Assembly: GCA_012959695.1 (NCBI GenBank)
Contig: DUCS01000029.1
Span: 1-46,684 of the forward strand
Source of the DNA: Cycloclasticus sp.
GTDB lineage: Bacteria > Pseudomonadota > Gammaproteobacteria > Methylococcales > Cycloclasticaceae
Direction: 5' to 3'
DNA: 46,684 bases
Under the pieces are notes generated by a model. It had not been told where the DNA came from. It did not search any database and worked only from the letters and a program-made list of their open reading frames with translations. This document shows, piece by piece, positions 24,211 to 35,352 of the stretch. A program made the position numbers and the translations under genes. How positions within the stretch are numbered: the first letter of the stretch is position 1; the number at the start of each line of letters is the position of its first letter.

Positions 24211-25320
24211 TTAGGCTTTAGATTCAGATTCGCTAAGCCAGTCTGGCCAGCCAGCTTTTTTATTGGCTTCACGCGCCAGCTCTTTTTCTTCAGCGGTTGC
24301 GTGGTTAAAGTCCCAGTTTTTTAAACGGGGCTTGGCGATGTATTTAAACCAAAGGGGAGGGATTAACCCCGTGGCGAAACACAAGAATAGGCTCGGCATT
24401 TGTGGGCCGTCAGCTTTGGGTTTTAGTTTGTAATAGGGTGCGTAAGAATCCATATGGTGATCATTATGGTTGGTGATCTCAAATGATATGGTTCGACTGA
24501 TAGGTTTTAGGTGATTCCAGATATGTTGAGAATCATATTTTTTCCCTTCAACACGTACCAAGCCATAATGCTGATAATAGTTGAAGGCTTCAACCAACAT
24601 GCGGCCGATTAGCATGCCTGCTAGGGCAATAAGCATGGCAGTTAAGCCGGCAAACCAAAAAATAACGCCTACTAAAACAACAATTTGCATAATCGCATTC
24701 ATAATGCGGCCAGTAGGTGCGAGCAATGAACGTTTTGTTTTTTTGCAGCGCATGGCTTCCATTTCAAAAAAATCTTTTAGACTGCCATAGATAGCGACGG
24801 GAATAAACTTGTAAACCGAATAACCACGTGGGCAAGTGTCTGAATCCTTAGCCGTGCCTAAGTGAATATGGTGTGTGTGAACGTGAGCCACATCGCGCGT
24901 TGGGTCGAAATAGAAGGTGCCTAAAAGCGTCGCAAATAATCGGCCCATTGGGTTTCTGCGGTGCATTAGTTCGTGGTTAACGGGCAACGTAGGCACAGCG
25001 CTAAGCCAACCGAGCGAGAAGGCTGCGCCAAGTAATAATATTGCTGGAGTTGCTTGGCCAGATTGCTGTTCTAGCATCATCCAATAGGTGAATGTTCCAT
25101 ACAGCGCAATCATCAAGAACAAGTGGAGATACAAAGGCAGTTCTGCAAGCCATTCGATAGAGGCATCATGCTGTTTGTAATCAGTAGGAACGATGATATC
25201 AATAAGCAATAAAGGCACGAAGGTCAGCAAGCCTAACCAAACATAAGCGCCGCCTAGTATAAAGCCTACAATGCCAGTAATAACGATGACGGCGCCTAGG
25301 TAATATCTCAAATAATTCAT
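24211..25320 (-). CDS. xylM: XylM/AlkB-type membrane di-iron monooxygenase, hydroxylase subunit
   Basis: A 369-residue integral membrane hydroxylase that oxidises methyl groups to alcohols. All histidine boxes are present: HELMHRR at 116-122, HVHTHH at 146-151, NYYQHYG near 247 and NHNDHH near 283. Several hydrophobic helices precede and separate them. The C-terminal ANKKAGWPDWLSESES and the opening LRYYLGAVIV closely track TOL-plasmid XylM, so it belongs to the XylM rather than the AlkB branch. It is followed by xylA. Upstream, 75 bases separate it from the orphan parA gene on the same strand with no terminator visible, so transcription may continue from there or start within that gap. Confidence 0.92.
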   Translation of the reverse strand: MNYLRYYLGAVIVITGIVGFILGGAYVWLGLLTFVPLLLIDIIVPTDYKQHDASIEWLAELPLYLHLFLMIALYGTFTYWMMLEQQSGQATPAILLLGAAFSLGWLSAVPTLPVNHELMHRRNPMGRLFATLLGTFYFDPTRDVAHVHTHHIHLGTAKDSDTCPRGYSVYKFIPVAIYGSLKDFFEMEAMRCKKTKRSLLAPTGRIMNAIMQIVVLVGVIFWFAGLTAMLIALAGMLIGRMLVEAFNYYQHYGLVRVEGKKYDSQHIWNHLKPISRTISFEITNHNDHHMDSYAPYYKLKPKADGPQMPSLFLCFATGLIPPLWFKYIAKPRLKNWDFNHATAEEKELAREANKKAGWPDWLSESESKA

Positions 25321-25395
25321 ATGTTGTTTCGTAAGGTTTTGGGTTTAGTTAAGGATATCATGCTTCTTTAATAGGAAGGTGCCCCATGAGACATG

Positions 25396-26163
25396 TCATT
25401 TTTTCTTTAGCTCGGCATATAAGCTTTTAAATTCTTCGGTCACTTTGTGGGTGGGTGCGTATTGAATCATTGGCTGACAGGCGCTGTGTGATTCTCTTAT
25501 TTTTACCGACGGGGATATTTTCGTTTTAAATAGTTTTAATTTGTCTGCGATAAGTTCATTAACCAGTTGCGCTGGTAGATTTGCTCTTCGCTGAAATTGG
25601 TTAACCACAATGCCTTCAATTACTAAGTCTGGGTTGTGGTCTGCTTTAACTTCATCAACAGTATCAAGTAAAGAGTAGAGTGCTTGTTTTGAAAAAACAT
25701 CGCAATCAAACGGTATAATGCAGTTATTTACTGCGATTAGCGCCGATCTTGTATAAAAGTTTAAAGCGGGCGGTGTGTCGATAAAAATATTATCGAACTC
25801 ATCCATTGCTTCAAGCGCCTCTTTTAATTTGTAAATTTTGTAACGCGATTCCAGTTTTGCGTGAAGATTGTCCATGTCTGGGTGAGATGGCATCACGTAC
25901 AAATTTGGCATGTCAGTTTCGTAAATGAATTCACTAAAATCTTTGGGGAATAGGCTGACGCTCAGCGTTGACGCATAAAAATCGGCCAGTGTAGATTCTA
26001 GTTCTTCTGTTCTATAACCAAGCAAATAATGTGTTGAATTGCCTTGCGTGTCTAAATCAATAACCAGTGTTTTCTTTCCTTTAGATGCACTAATGGCGGC
26101 TAAATTACAGGTGATGGTAGATTTACCAACGCCGCCTTTTTTATTAAAAATAACTCGATTCAT
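25396..26163 (-). CDS. orphan ParA/Soj-family ATPase
   Basis: A 255-residue deviant-Walker ATPase: KKGGVGKST at residues 8-16 with the signature lysine, Walker A' DLDTQGNST near 37 and Walker B FIDTPPAL near 127. The protein is the short chromosomal type without an N-terminal helix-turn-helix. No parB, parS-like repeat or mobile-element gene is nearby, so a plasmid partition role is unlikely; such solo ParA proteins position other cellular cargo or have unknown roles. Its ATG overlaps the ybeL stop by 4 bases, and xylM follows 75 bases downstream. Family is clear; cargo is unknown. Confidence 0.82.
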   Translation of the reverse strand: MNRVIFNKKGGVGKSTITCNLAAISASKGKKTLVIDLDTQGNSTHYLLGYRTEELESTLADFYASTLSVSLFPKDFSEFIYETDMPNLYVMPSHPDMDNLHAKLESRYKIYKLKEALEAMDEFDNIFIDTPPALNFYTRSALIAVNNCIIPFDCDVFSKQALYSLLDTVDEVKADHNPDLVIEGIVVNQFQRRANLPAQLVNELIADKLKLFKTKISPSVKIRESHSACQPMIQYAPTHKVTEEFKSLYAELKKK

Positions 26164-26684
26164 GTGTTGCTTGCCTTTTTACTCTGACGTTTAAATTCTG
26201 TTTTATGACATTTAGGACACGGTGGTATATGCCCTGTTTTTTTGAAGTTTAGCGTTTGTTCGCAGGAGATACACTGCAAGGTGCCTGGGCCTGTTACTTC
26301 TCCAGAGTGATACAGCGTGCTCTTGATGGCATCTAAACTTAGTTTATCCCATTCTAGTTTGGTTTTATCGGCGACTGATTCAATCCAGTCACCAATCTTA
26401 CCTTCAACCAAGGCGGATTCAAATGATAACCACTGTGAAAACTCTTCTTTAGTTTCTTGCAAATACACAGAAACATCGTCTAGATCTCTTTTTAAATAGT
26501 CAGCGACTTTATTCGCCTCTTCTTTTGTGAGTTCACCTAGCTCAACGGCTTTTTCTTTAGCGTGCTCAAGGTTTTCATCAATGGTTGGAATGGCTAGTTT
26601 TTCAGCTTTTTCGACCGCATCATGAAGTCGTTTAACCATGGTGTCGTAGGCGTCAATCAATTTGTCTTGTATCGGATTGTTCAT
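26160..26684 (-). CDS. ybeL: YbeL-type zinc-ribbon protein (DUF1451)
   Basis: A 174-residue protein with a long N-terminal, charged, coiled-coil-like part (about residues 1-120, rich in E/K heptads) and a C-terminal zinc ribbon with CISC near 140 and CPKC near 158. The SGEVTGPGTLQC stretch before the ribbon is a family feature. In enterics ybeL is divergent from leuS; it is here too, 70-90 bases from it. Function is not established. It overlaps the ParA-family gene downstream. Confidence 0.85.
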   Translation of the reverse strand: MNNPIQDKLIDAYDTMVKRLHDAVEKAEKLAIPTIDENLEHAKEKAVELGELTKEEANKVADYLKRDLDDVSVYLQETKEEFSQWLSFESALVEGKIGDWIESVADKTKLEWDKLSLDAIKSTLYHSGEVTGPGTLQCISCEQTLNFKKTGHIPPCPKCHKTEFKRQSKKASNT

Positions 26685-26707
26685 AAAGCCTCCTAGCGTA
26701 ATATCGC

Positions 26708-29217
<2,510 letters not shown>

Positions 29218-29229
29218 CGGATATCACCT

Positions 29230-29745
29230 ATGAAAACTCAATCGAAATCTTTTGTTGTGCTGCGTGCAGTAATACTTCTTTGTTTATTAACGGCCGTGCT
29301 AACAGCTTGTGGCTTTAAATTACGCGGCTCATTCCAATTACCTGAGGCGTTACAAAAGATTTATGTAGTGGGCTCTCAAGGTGATTTAGTCAATGATTTG
29401 AACGACATGTTGGCCTTTTCTGCGGAAGTGGTGAGTAATCGAACAGATGCAGATGCGATTTTAACCATCAATAAAGAAGAGTCGGAGAACAGAACATTGA
29501 GCGTGGATTCGCGAGGTAAAGTGCGTGAGTCTGAGATGAGTTGCTCAGTGCTCTACAGCTTAGCCTTGGCTAATGGTGATGTGTTGCTGGATAAAGAAGC
29601 ATTGTTATTAGTACGTGATTTCATCAATGATGAAAATGACATCATTGGACGAACCAATGAGTCGGCTGTTATCGCTCGGGATTTAAAACGCGATGCGGCA
29701 CAACAAATTCTAAGACGGATTCAAGCCTTAAACGTCGACAATTAA
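29230..29745 (+). CDS. lptE: LPS-assembly lipoprotein LptE
   Basis: The outer-membrane lipoprotein plug of LptD for LPS insertion. Of 171 residues, the signal peptide ends in the lipobox LTAC near residue 27, followed at once by GFKLRGSF, the conserved opening of mature LptE. It lies 12 bases after leuS and ahead of holA, the standard order. The remaining sequence is variable, as expected. Between lptE and holA there are only weak GCTTAA/TTAAGC arms (29753-29780). Confidence 0.93.
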   Translation: MKTQSKSFVVLRAVILLCLLTAVLTACGFKLRGSFQLPEALQKIYVVGSQGDLVNDLNDMLAFSAEVVSNRTDADAILTINKEESENRTLSVDSRGKVRESEMSCSVLYSLALANGDVLLDKEALLLVRDFINDENDIIGRTNESAVIARDLKRDAAQQILRRIQALNVDN

Positions 29746-29787
29746 TATCACGCTTAAACGTTATATCGGTTTCTTAAGCAGACTGAC

Positions 29788-30822
29788 ATGCAGCTAGACG
29801 TTAATAAATTGTCTTTTTCAGTGGATAAAGGCTTGGCTGCCGTCTATTTGATTACGGGTGATGAGCCGCTTCAACAAGGTGAAGCCGTTGATTTAATTCG
29901 CAAAAAAGCCCGTTTAGACGGCTTTCTTAACCGTGAAGTGCTGCATGTGGACGGCCGCTTTGATTGGAATCAATTATTGGGTGTGTGCTTAACGCAGTCG
30001 TTATTTGCAGAAAAAAATCTGATTGAATTAAATTTGCCTACCGGAAAACCAGGCCGAGATGGGTCGCAAGCGATAGAAAAGGTTATTAGCGATTTATCAG
30101 CAGATAATGTTTTGATTATCATTGCGGGTAAATTGGACAAGGCATCCAAAAACACCAAGTGGTTCAAATCTGTCGATAAACACGGTGTTGTTGTTCAAGT
30201 GTGGCCGTTGTTTGAAAATCAATTATACGGCTGGTTGAAGCTGCGCCTAAATCGTAAAGGCATGACAACTGATCAGCAAAGCATAAAGTTGTTGGCGGAC
30301 AGTGTTGAAGGTAATTTGTTGGCGGCGGTTCAAGAAATTGAAAAGCTGCATGCCATTCATGGCGCAGCGCAGTTGTCTGCCAGTGATATTGTTAACGCTG
30401 TAGCAGACAATGCGCGTTACGACGTGTTTAAGCTGACCGACAGTTTGTTAGCCGGAAATTCAGTAAGAACGGTTCAAGTGTTAAAAGGCCTGCTGGGTGA
30501 AAAGTTAGCAGCGCCAGTGATTTTATGGGCGCTAATGCGTGAACTACGGATAATGGCTGGGCTAAGCTTTGAAAAGGCCAGCACGGGGCGAACAGCCGGA
30601 ACGTTTAAAAAGCACCGCGTGTGGGATTCGAAACAAAGCCAGTACATGCGGGCGCTTTCACGCGGGAGTGTGCGCCAGTGGCAAGGTTTAATCCAGGCAT
30701 GCGCAAAGGCGGAGCGAATGACAAAAGGTGTGGACCAAGGGAATGAGTGGTTGCTCATTGAACAAATTTGCTTAGCATTTTGTGAACCGAAACGGCTCAA
30801 GCAGTACGGTATAATCGAATAA
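29788..30822 (+). CDS. holA: DNA polymerase III delta subunit
   Basis: The clamp-loader subunit that opens the beta sliding clamp. Of 344 residues, the AAA+-like N-terminal region has YLITGDEPLQQGEAVDLIRK near 17 and QSLFAEKNLIEL near 71, then EGNLLAAVQEIEKL near 173 and the C-terminal collar helices. It sits in the usual leuS-lptE-holA order. The last codons contain a perfect TATAAT (30810-30815) that may serve proA. Confidence 0.94.
   Translation: MQLDVNKLSFSVDKGLAAVYLITGDEPLQQGEAVDLIRKKARLDGFLNREVLHVDGRFDWNQLLGVCLTQSLFAEKNLIELNLPTGKPGRDGSQAIEKVISDLSADNVLIIIAGKLDKASKNTKWFKSVDKHGVVVQVWPLFENQLYGWLKLRLNRKGMTTDQQSIKLLADSVEGNLLAAVQEIEKLHAIHGAAQLSASDIVNAVADNARYDVFKLTDSLLAGNSVRTVQVLKGLLGEKLAAPVILWALMRELRIMAGLSFEKASTGRTAGTFKKHRVWDSKQSQYMRALSRGSVRQWQGLIQACAKAERMTKGVDQGNEWLLIEQICLAFCEPKRLKQYGIIE
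30810..30815 (+). promoter_or_regulatory. candidate -10 box for proA inside the holA 3' end
   Basis: A perfect TATAAT preceded by CGG lies 35 bases before the proA ATG. The -35 region is poor, so strength is uncertain. Confidence 0.35.
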
Positions 30823-30849
30823 ACATTAAGACAGTAATTAGGTAATAAA

Positions 30850-32109
30850 ATGAGTGAATTAATTGAATACATGCAGACATTGGGCAAGCGCGCAAAAGCG
30901 GCTGCTCGTGTGATTGCAAATGCGGATACAGGCGTAAAAAACAACGCATTAACGGCCATTGCTAACGAAATTGAAGCGCAACAAATAGCTATATTGGACG
31001 CTAACGCCTTGGATATGGCAGCAGGGGCTAAAAACGGGCTTGATGATGCATTACTCGATCGTTTAGAGTTGAATGCTGAGCGTGTTGCTGGCATGGCGGA
31101 AGGCTTGCGACAAATTGTTGCGTTACCAGATCCTGCGGGCGAAATTAGCCAGATAAACTCACGTCCATCGGGTATTAAAGTGGGTCAAATGCGAGTGCCT
31201 TTGGGCGTGATTGGTATTATTTACGAGTCTCGGCCGAACGTTACCGCAGATGCTGCGGCGCTCTGTCTAAAATCCGGCAATGCCAGCATTTTACGTGGTG
31301 GATCAGAAGCCAAACATTCAAATTTAGCGATTGCCGCGTGTATCAGTAAAGGTTTGCAAGAGGCCGGTTTGCCATCGGATGTTGTACAAGTAATCGAGAC
31401 AACGGACCGCAATGCGGTGGGTGAGTTAATCCGTATGGAGGGCACGGTTGACGTAATTATTCCACGTGGTGGCAAAGGGCTTATTGAACGGATTACCAAA
31501 GAAGCTCGTGTCCCAGTGATTAAGCATTTACATGGCGTATGTCACGTTTATTTGGATGATAAAGCCGATAAAGAGATGGCTATATCTATTGCCCTTAATG
31601 CCAAAACGCAGCGTTATGGTACCTGTAACACCATGGAAACTTTATTGGTTTCGGAAGGTGTCGCGGCTGAGTTTCTACCTGAATTAGAGGCGTTATACCA
31701 AGCAGAAAATGTTGAATTACGTGGCTGTGTAAAAACTTGCGAGATCTTACCGTCTTGCGTTAAAGCCGTTGATGCAGATTGGGACGAAGAATACCTAGCG
31801 CCGATTTTGTCCATTCGAGTGGTGGCAGATATGGACGCAGCAATGGACCATATTCACCGGCATAGCTCTGGGCATACAGAAGCTATCGTGACGGATGATT
31901 ATTCAAAAGCTATGCGCTTCTTACGTGAGGTGGATTCAAGCTCGGTGATGGTGAATGCGTCGACACGATTTGCCGACGGTTTTGAATATGGACTAGGCGG
32001 TGAAATTGGTATCAGTACTAATAAATTGCATGCGCGTGGGCCGGTTGGTTTGGTGGGTTTAACAACGCAAAAGTACATCGTGCTGGGTGAAGGACATATT
32101 CGCCAATAA
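30850..32109 (+). CDS. proA: gamma-glutamyl phosphate reductase
   Basis: The second proline-biosynthesis step, NADPH reduction of glutamyl-5-phosphate to glutamate semialdehyde. The 419-residue protein has the aldehyde-dehydrogenase fold: [18 protein letters not shown] near 118, [15 protein letters not shown] near 140, and the catalytic cysteine in [12 protein letters not shown] near 258. [23 protein letters not shown] near 375 is the family's C-terminal signature. Lying between holA and nadD is a common gammaproteobacterial arrangement; proB is not in the window. Confidence 0.97.
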   Translation: MSELIEYMQTLGKRAKAAARVIANADTGVKNNALTAIANEIEAQQIAILDANALDMAAGAKNGLDDALLDRLELNAERVAGMAEGLRQIVALPDPAGEISQINSRPSGIKVGQMRVPLGVIGIIYESRPNVTADAAALCLKSGNASILRGGSEAKHSNLAIAACISKGLQEAGLPSDVVQVIETTDRNAVGELIRMEGTVDVIIPRGGKGLIERITKEARVPVIKHLHGVCHVYLDDKADKEMAISIALNAKTQRYGTCNTMETLLVSEGVAAEFLPELEALYQAENVELRGCVKTCEILPSCVKAVDADWDEEYLAPILSIRVVADMDAAMDHIHRHSSGHTEAIVTDDYSKAMRFLREVDSSSVMVNASTRFADGFEYGLGGEIGISTNKLHARGPVGLVGLTTQKYIVLGEGHIRQ

Positions 32110-32127
32110 TTGTCATTGCTCACGGTC

Positions 32128-32778
32128 ATGAGTGCTGAATCTATTGGTTTGTATGGCGGCACATTTGACCCCGTGCATTTAGGTCACCTGACAGCGGCCA
32201 GTGATGTACAGCAAACATTAAGTTTAGACTATGTTCAGATGGTGTTGTCGGCTAATCCGCCGCATAAAAAACCACCTGTTTTAAATGCGGATGAACGGTT
32301 TTCTTTATTGTCTGCCTCGGTAAAAGCATTCCCGCACTTACAGGCAGATGACTGTGAAATAAAGCGTGATGGCCCAAGCTATATGGTTGATACGTTACGT
32401 TACTATCGGAAAATAAAGCCAGAAGCCTCATTGTTGCTTATCTTGGGTATGGAAGCGTTTAATGGCTTGATGTCTTGGCATCAGTGGCAACATATTATCG
32501 GCTTAGCGCATATTGTGGTGACGGACCGTGCAGGGTTCAATAACGAGTTGGTGCCTGAAATTGAAGCGTATGCGGCAACGTATATAACAAAAGATAAGTC
32601 AACGCTAAAACACTTAACACATGGTAAAATATATCATCAGCCTGTGTCTGCTCTGGATGTTTCTGCAACACAACTTAGGCAACGAATAATGGATAAAAAG
32701 TCGGTAGAGCAATGGCTTGTTGGGGATTGTTGGACAATGATTCAGCAACACGATTATTACACAGCGTTACATAGATAA
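32128..32778 (+). CDS. nadD: nicotinate-nucleotide adenylyltransferase
   Basis: Makes deamido-NAD from nicotinate mononucleotide and ATP. The N-terminal GLYGGTFDPVHLGHL carries the (H/T)xGH nucleotidyltransferase motif, ANPPHK follows near 40, and VSATQLRQRI near 190 is the ISSTxxR equivalent. I prefer ATG 32128 because it gives the usual short lead before GLYGG; a TTG at 32110, directly abutting the proA stop, is the alternative. It precedes rsfS by 17 bases. Confidence 0.95.
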   Translation: MSAESIGLYGGTFDPVHLGHLTAASDVQQTLSLDYVQMVLSANPPHKKPPVLNADERFSLLSASVKAFPHLQADDCEIKRDGPSYMVDTLRYYRKIKPEASLLLILGMEAFNGLMSWHQWQHIIGLAHIVVTDRAGFNNELVPEIEAYAATYITKDKSTLKHLTHGKIYHQPVSALDVSATQLRQRIMDKKSVEQWLVGDCWTMIQQHDYYTALHR

Positions 32779-32795
32779 AAATAAGGTATGAAAGA

Positions 32796-33125
32796 ATGAG
32801 TGAGCAGTTGTTAGCAAAAGTAACTGAGGTCCTTGATGAGAGAAAAGGTCAGCAGATAGAAGTGATTGATGTGAGGGGTAAATGCTCCTTTACCGATCAT
32901 ATAGTGATTGTGACGGGTACATCAAGCCGACATGTTAAATCACTGGGCAATGAAGTGGCAATGGAGGCTAAGAGAAATGGCTTAATACCGCTGGGTGTTG
33001 AAGGGATGAGTGCCGGCGAGTGGGTATTGGTCGATTTAGGTGATACGGTTGTACATGTTATGCAGCCGAAAATTAGAGAGTTCTATCAATTGGAAAAATT
33101 GTGGATGGTTGAGGCTGAAGCTTAG
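32796..33125 (+). CDS. rsfS: ribosome silencing factor RsfS
   Basis: A 109-residue protein that binds L14 and blocks subunit joining when nutrients are scarce. Conserved RsfS signatures are ATG-side DVRGKCSFTDHIVIVTGTSSRHVKSL near residue 25-50 and EGMSAGEWVLVDLGDTVVHVMQP near 70-92. It follows nadD, as usual; in many relatives rlmH follows directly, but here an OmpA-family lipoprotein gene sits between them. Confidence 0.96.
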   Translation: MSEQLLAKVTEVLDERKGQQIEVIDVRGKCSFTDHIVIVTGTSSRHVKSLGNEVAMEAKRNGLIPLGVEGMSAGEWVLVDLGDTVVHVMQPKIREFYQLEKLWMVEAEA

Positions 33126-33145
33126 TGTTTGAACCAGTTCATTGT

Positions 33146-33174
33146 TTGTTCATTTAAGTGGTTTAAGATATAAA
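33146..33174 (+). promoter_or_regulatory. candidate promoter of the OmpA-family lipoprotein gene
   Basis: TTGTTC (33146-33151) and TATAAA (33169-33174) are 17 bases apart, and the start codon has a good AGGGAG ribosome binding site about 6-7 bases upstream. The roughly 55-base leader shows no strong structure. Confidence 0.5.
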
Positions 33175-33237
33175 ACTACTAGGTGCGGTAGAACGTTCGC
33201 GTAACTAAAATTTCTAAGTAAACACAGGGAGAATGAA

Positions 33238-33897
33238 ATGAATAGAAAAAGTTTAGCAACAGGTATAGCAGCAGGGCTTATTTTTACCTTAGCAGGCTGT
33301 ACAACCATTAATCCATACACTGAAGAACAACAAACCAGTAATGCAGCGAAAGGTGCAGGTGCGGGTGCCATTGCGGGTGCCATTATTGGTGCTATGAGAG
33401 GCGATAGAAAAACAGCTTTAAAAGGCGCTTTGATAGGTGCCGCGGCTGGTGGCGGCGTTGGTTATTACATGGATGTTCAAGAGTCGAAATTGCGTCAACG
33501 ATTAAGAGGAACTGGTGTTAGTGTCAGCCGTGTTGGTAATAACTTGGTGCTTAATATGCCAGGTAATGTAACGTTTAGAACAGACAGTACGAGTATCAAT
33601 GCTGGTTTTTATCAAGTATTAGATTCTGTTGCCATTATATTGAAAGAGTACACCGATACAACAGTAACAGTTGTTGGCCATACGGACAGTGTTGGGAGTG
33701 AGTCGTACAACCAGCTATTATCTCAGCAGCGCGCACAAAGCGTGGCAAGTTACCTCGGTTCACAAGGCGTTCAAGGGCAACGCTTTAATGTTATTGGGCG
33801 GGGCGAACAAAGTCCGGTTGCTGGCAACTCAACAAGAGAAGGGCGTGCGCAAAATAGGCGCGTAGAAATCACATTGACACCGCTTAATGTTCGGTAG
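33238..33897 (+). CDS. OmpA-family peptidoglycan-binding lipoprotein (YiaD-like)
   Basis: A 219-residue lipoprotein: lipobox LAGC near residue 20, a glycine-zipper segment rich in GAGAGAIAGAIIGA near 40-75, and an OmpA C-terminal domain at about 100-215. The diaminopimelate-binding residues are in GHTDSVGSESYNQLLSQQRA near 142-161 and in NRRVEI near the end. It links the outer membrane to the cell wall. It has its own promoter and terminator and is inserted between rsfS and rlmH, which normally touch. Bears resemblance to YiaD and to Pal-like proteins; YiaD is the better match because of the glycine zipper. Confidence 0.9.
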   Translation: MNRKSLATGIAAGLIFTLAGCTTINPYTEEQQTSNAAKGAGAGAIAGAIIGAMRGDRKTALKGALIGAAAGGGVGYYMDVQESKLRQRLRGTGVSVSRVGNNLVLNMPGNVTFRTDSTSINAGFYQVLDSVAIILKEYTDTTVTVVGHTDSVGSESYNQLLSQQRAQSVASYLGSQGVQGQRFNVIGRGEQSPVAGNSTREGRAQNRRVEITLTPLNVR

Positions 33898-33920
33898 CAG
33901 TGCTATCAATTGATGCATTC

Positions 33921-33949
33921 AAAAACGGCTCATTTGAGCCGTTTTTTTA
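33921..33949 (+). terminator. intrinsic terminator after the OmpA-family gene
   Basis: AAAAACGGCTC (33921-33931), loop ATTT, GAGCCGTTTTT (33936-33946) form an 11-bp stem running into a run of seven Ts. The A-rich 5' arm makes it potentially bidirectional. Confidence 0.93.
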
Positions 33950-33999
33950 TTATGTTGAATCAGATTATTTAACGACAAGCATTAATACTATTAATCACT

Positions 34000-34470
34000 A
34001 TGAAACTTAAAATTTTAGCCGTCGGTCAAAAAATGCCTGCATGGGTAACAGCGGGTTACCAAGAATATGCCAAGCGTATGCCTCGTGAGTGTTCATTAGA
34101 CGTGGTGGAAATTGCACCGGCTAAAAGAACCAAGCAAAGTAACATGGCTAGAATTGTTGACAACGAGGGCGATCGAATCCTAGCGGCAATCAAGGACACG
34201 GATTACGTGGTGGCACTGGAGGTTAAAGGCAAGCAATGGTCAACCGAAGGGCTGGCGAATAAGCTTTCTGCGTGGCAAAGCATTCATACGCATATTATAT
34301 TTGTCATTGGCGGGCCAGATGGGCTGTCGGGCAAGTGTTTGAAGCGCGCTAACGAACAATGGTGTTTATCGCCGTTAACGTTTCCGCACCCGTTGGTAAG
34401 GGTGATTCTAGCTGAGCAACTATACCGAGGCTGGAGTTTAATGAACAACCACCCTTACCACAGAGAATAA
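34000..34470 (+). CDS. rlmH: 23S rRNA pseudouridine-1915 N3-methyltransferase RlmH
   Basis: A SPOUT-class methyltransferase of 156 residues acting on 70S ribosomes. The SAM-knot signatures are FVIGGPDGLSG near 105 and AEQLYRGWSLMNNHPYHRE at the C-terminus. The N-terminal MKLKILAVGQKMPAWV is typical. It starts 50 bases after the terminator and is followed by maf after 2 bases, so a separate promoter must lie in 33950-33999. Confidence 0.97.
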   Translation: MKLKILAVGQKMPAWVTAGYQEYAKRMPRECSLDVVEIAPAKRTKQSNMARIVDNEGDRILAAIKDTDYVVALEVKGKQWSTEGLANKLSAWQSIHTHIIFVIGGPDGLSGKCLKRANEQWCLSPLTFPHPLVRVILAEQLYRGWSLMNNHPYHRE

Positions 34471-34472
34471 AT

Positions 34473-35042
34473 ATGAAAATAATTTTAGCATCGGCATCAC
34501 CCCGGCGTGCTCAGTTGCTTAAGCAAATAGGCGTTGCGTTTGATGTTAAAGCCGTAGACATTGATGAAACACCTCTTAATGATGAATCAGCTGAAGATTA
34601 TGTGCTACGGCTTGCAATTGAAAAAGCTCAAGCAGCGAAATTTTTTTTTGCTAACAGTGATGTGCTGATTATTGGCTCAGATACTTCCGTCGTAGTGGAT
34701 GGTGAGATTCTAGGAAAGCCAGCGGATAAGCAACATGCGTTCGCTATGTTGCAAAAATTATCGGGGCGAACACATAAGGTGCTGACGTCAGTGGCAATGT
34801 TAGGGCAGACTACATCGAACTTTGTTAGTACTAATCAGGTGACGTTTGAAGCTTTAAGTAGCGACGATTTGGAGTGGTATTGGGCGACGGGCGAGCCAAA
34901 AGGTAAGGCAGGTTCTTATGCTATACAGGGTAAGGCGGCGATGTTTATATCGCACCTTGAAGGGAGCTTTTCTGGTGTCATGGGGCTGCCTTTGTACGAA
35001 ACAACCCAGCTGTTAAAACAGCATGGGCTAAAATTGAAATAA
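34473..35042 (+). CDS. maf: Maf-type dTTP/UTP pyrophosphatase (YhdE type)
   Basis: A house-cleaning nucleotide pyrophosphatase. The 189-residue protein has LASASPRRAQLL at the start, IGSDTSVVVDGEILGKP near 68, SGRTHKVLTSVA near 92 and AIQGKAAMFISHLEGSFSGVMGLPLYE near 150-177. The QGKAA segment with the SxxVxGLP loop matches the YhdE (dTTP/UTP) rather than YceF (m7GTP) subgroup. It follows rlmH and is two small genes before rng, a common linkage. Confidence 0.93.
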   Translation: MKIILASASPRRAQLLKQIGVAFDVKAVDIDETPLNDESAEDYVLRLAIEKAQAAKFFFANSDVLIIGSDTSVVVDGEILGKPADKQHAFAMLQKLSGRTHKVLTSVAMLGQTTSNFVSTNQVTFEALSSDDLEWYWATGEPKGKAGSYAIQGKAAMFISHLEGSFSGVMGLPLYETTQLLKQHGLKLK

Positions 35043-35045
35043 AGC

Positions 35046-35294
35046 TTATTTTTTTATCGCTAAATTATTGGCTTTATTTTTAATGGCTAAGTCTTTGCCA
35101 ATGGGTGTGAAGCTTTGTGTGATGCCGTCTTGACATTCAACAGCGGTGCTAACACCAGCGTAGATAGTAATGGATTTTACGCCGTTATTATTTTTGCATT
35201 TTTCATTGGCTAATTTAATATCGACATCGTCAACAGATTGGTAAAAGCAGCCTTGTAATAAGAGTAAAATCGCAGCAGTAAAAAGTGTTTTCAT
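35046..35294 (-). CDS. small putative lipoprotein, unknown function
   Basis: An 82-residue protein on the opposite strand of its neighbours. It has a signal peptide with the lipobox LQGC (Cys at about 16) and three further cysteines or polar residues; mature CFYQSVDDVDIKLANEKC contains Cys33 and a later Cys near 54 that could form a disulfide. Its stop lies 3 bases from the maf stop, and it is divergent from rng. I do not recognise a family. The intact signal peptide and lipobox argue for a real gene. Confidence 0.65.
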   Translation of the reverse strand: MKTLFTAAILLLLQGCFYQSVDDVDIKLANEKCKNNNGVKSITIYAGVSTAVECQDGITQSFTPIGKDLAIKNKANNLAIKK

Positions 35295-35352
35295 AGTAAG
35301 GTAGTGGACGTATTTAATAAGCGTTTATAGCCAAAGGGCATAAGTTTCATGG

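Noticed and set aside
25386-25399. GACATGTC palindrome upstream of xylM as a regulator site
   Set aside because: Eight bases only, overlapping the parA stop codon, with no second copy or matching promoter; not distinguishable from chance.
25396-26163. The ParA-family gene as evidence of a plasmid or integrated element
   Set aside because: No parB, replication, integrase or repeat sequence nearby, and the flanking ybeL-leuS order is chromosomal.
30474-31094. A 206-codon minus-strand open frame opposite the holA end and proA start
   Set aside because: It lies antisense to two well-supported conserved genes and its residues show no domain.
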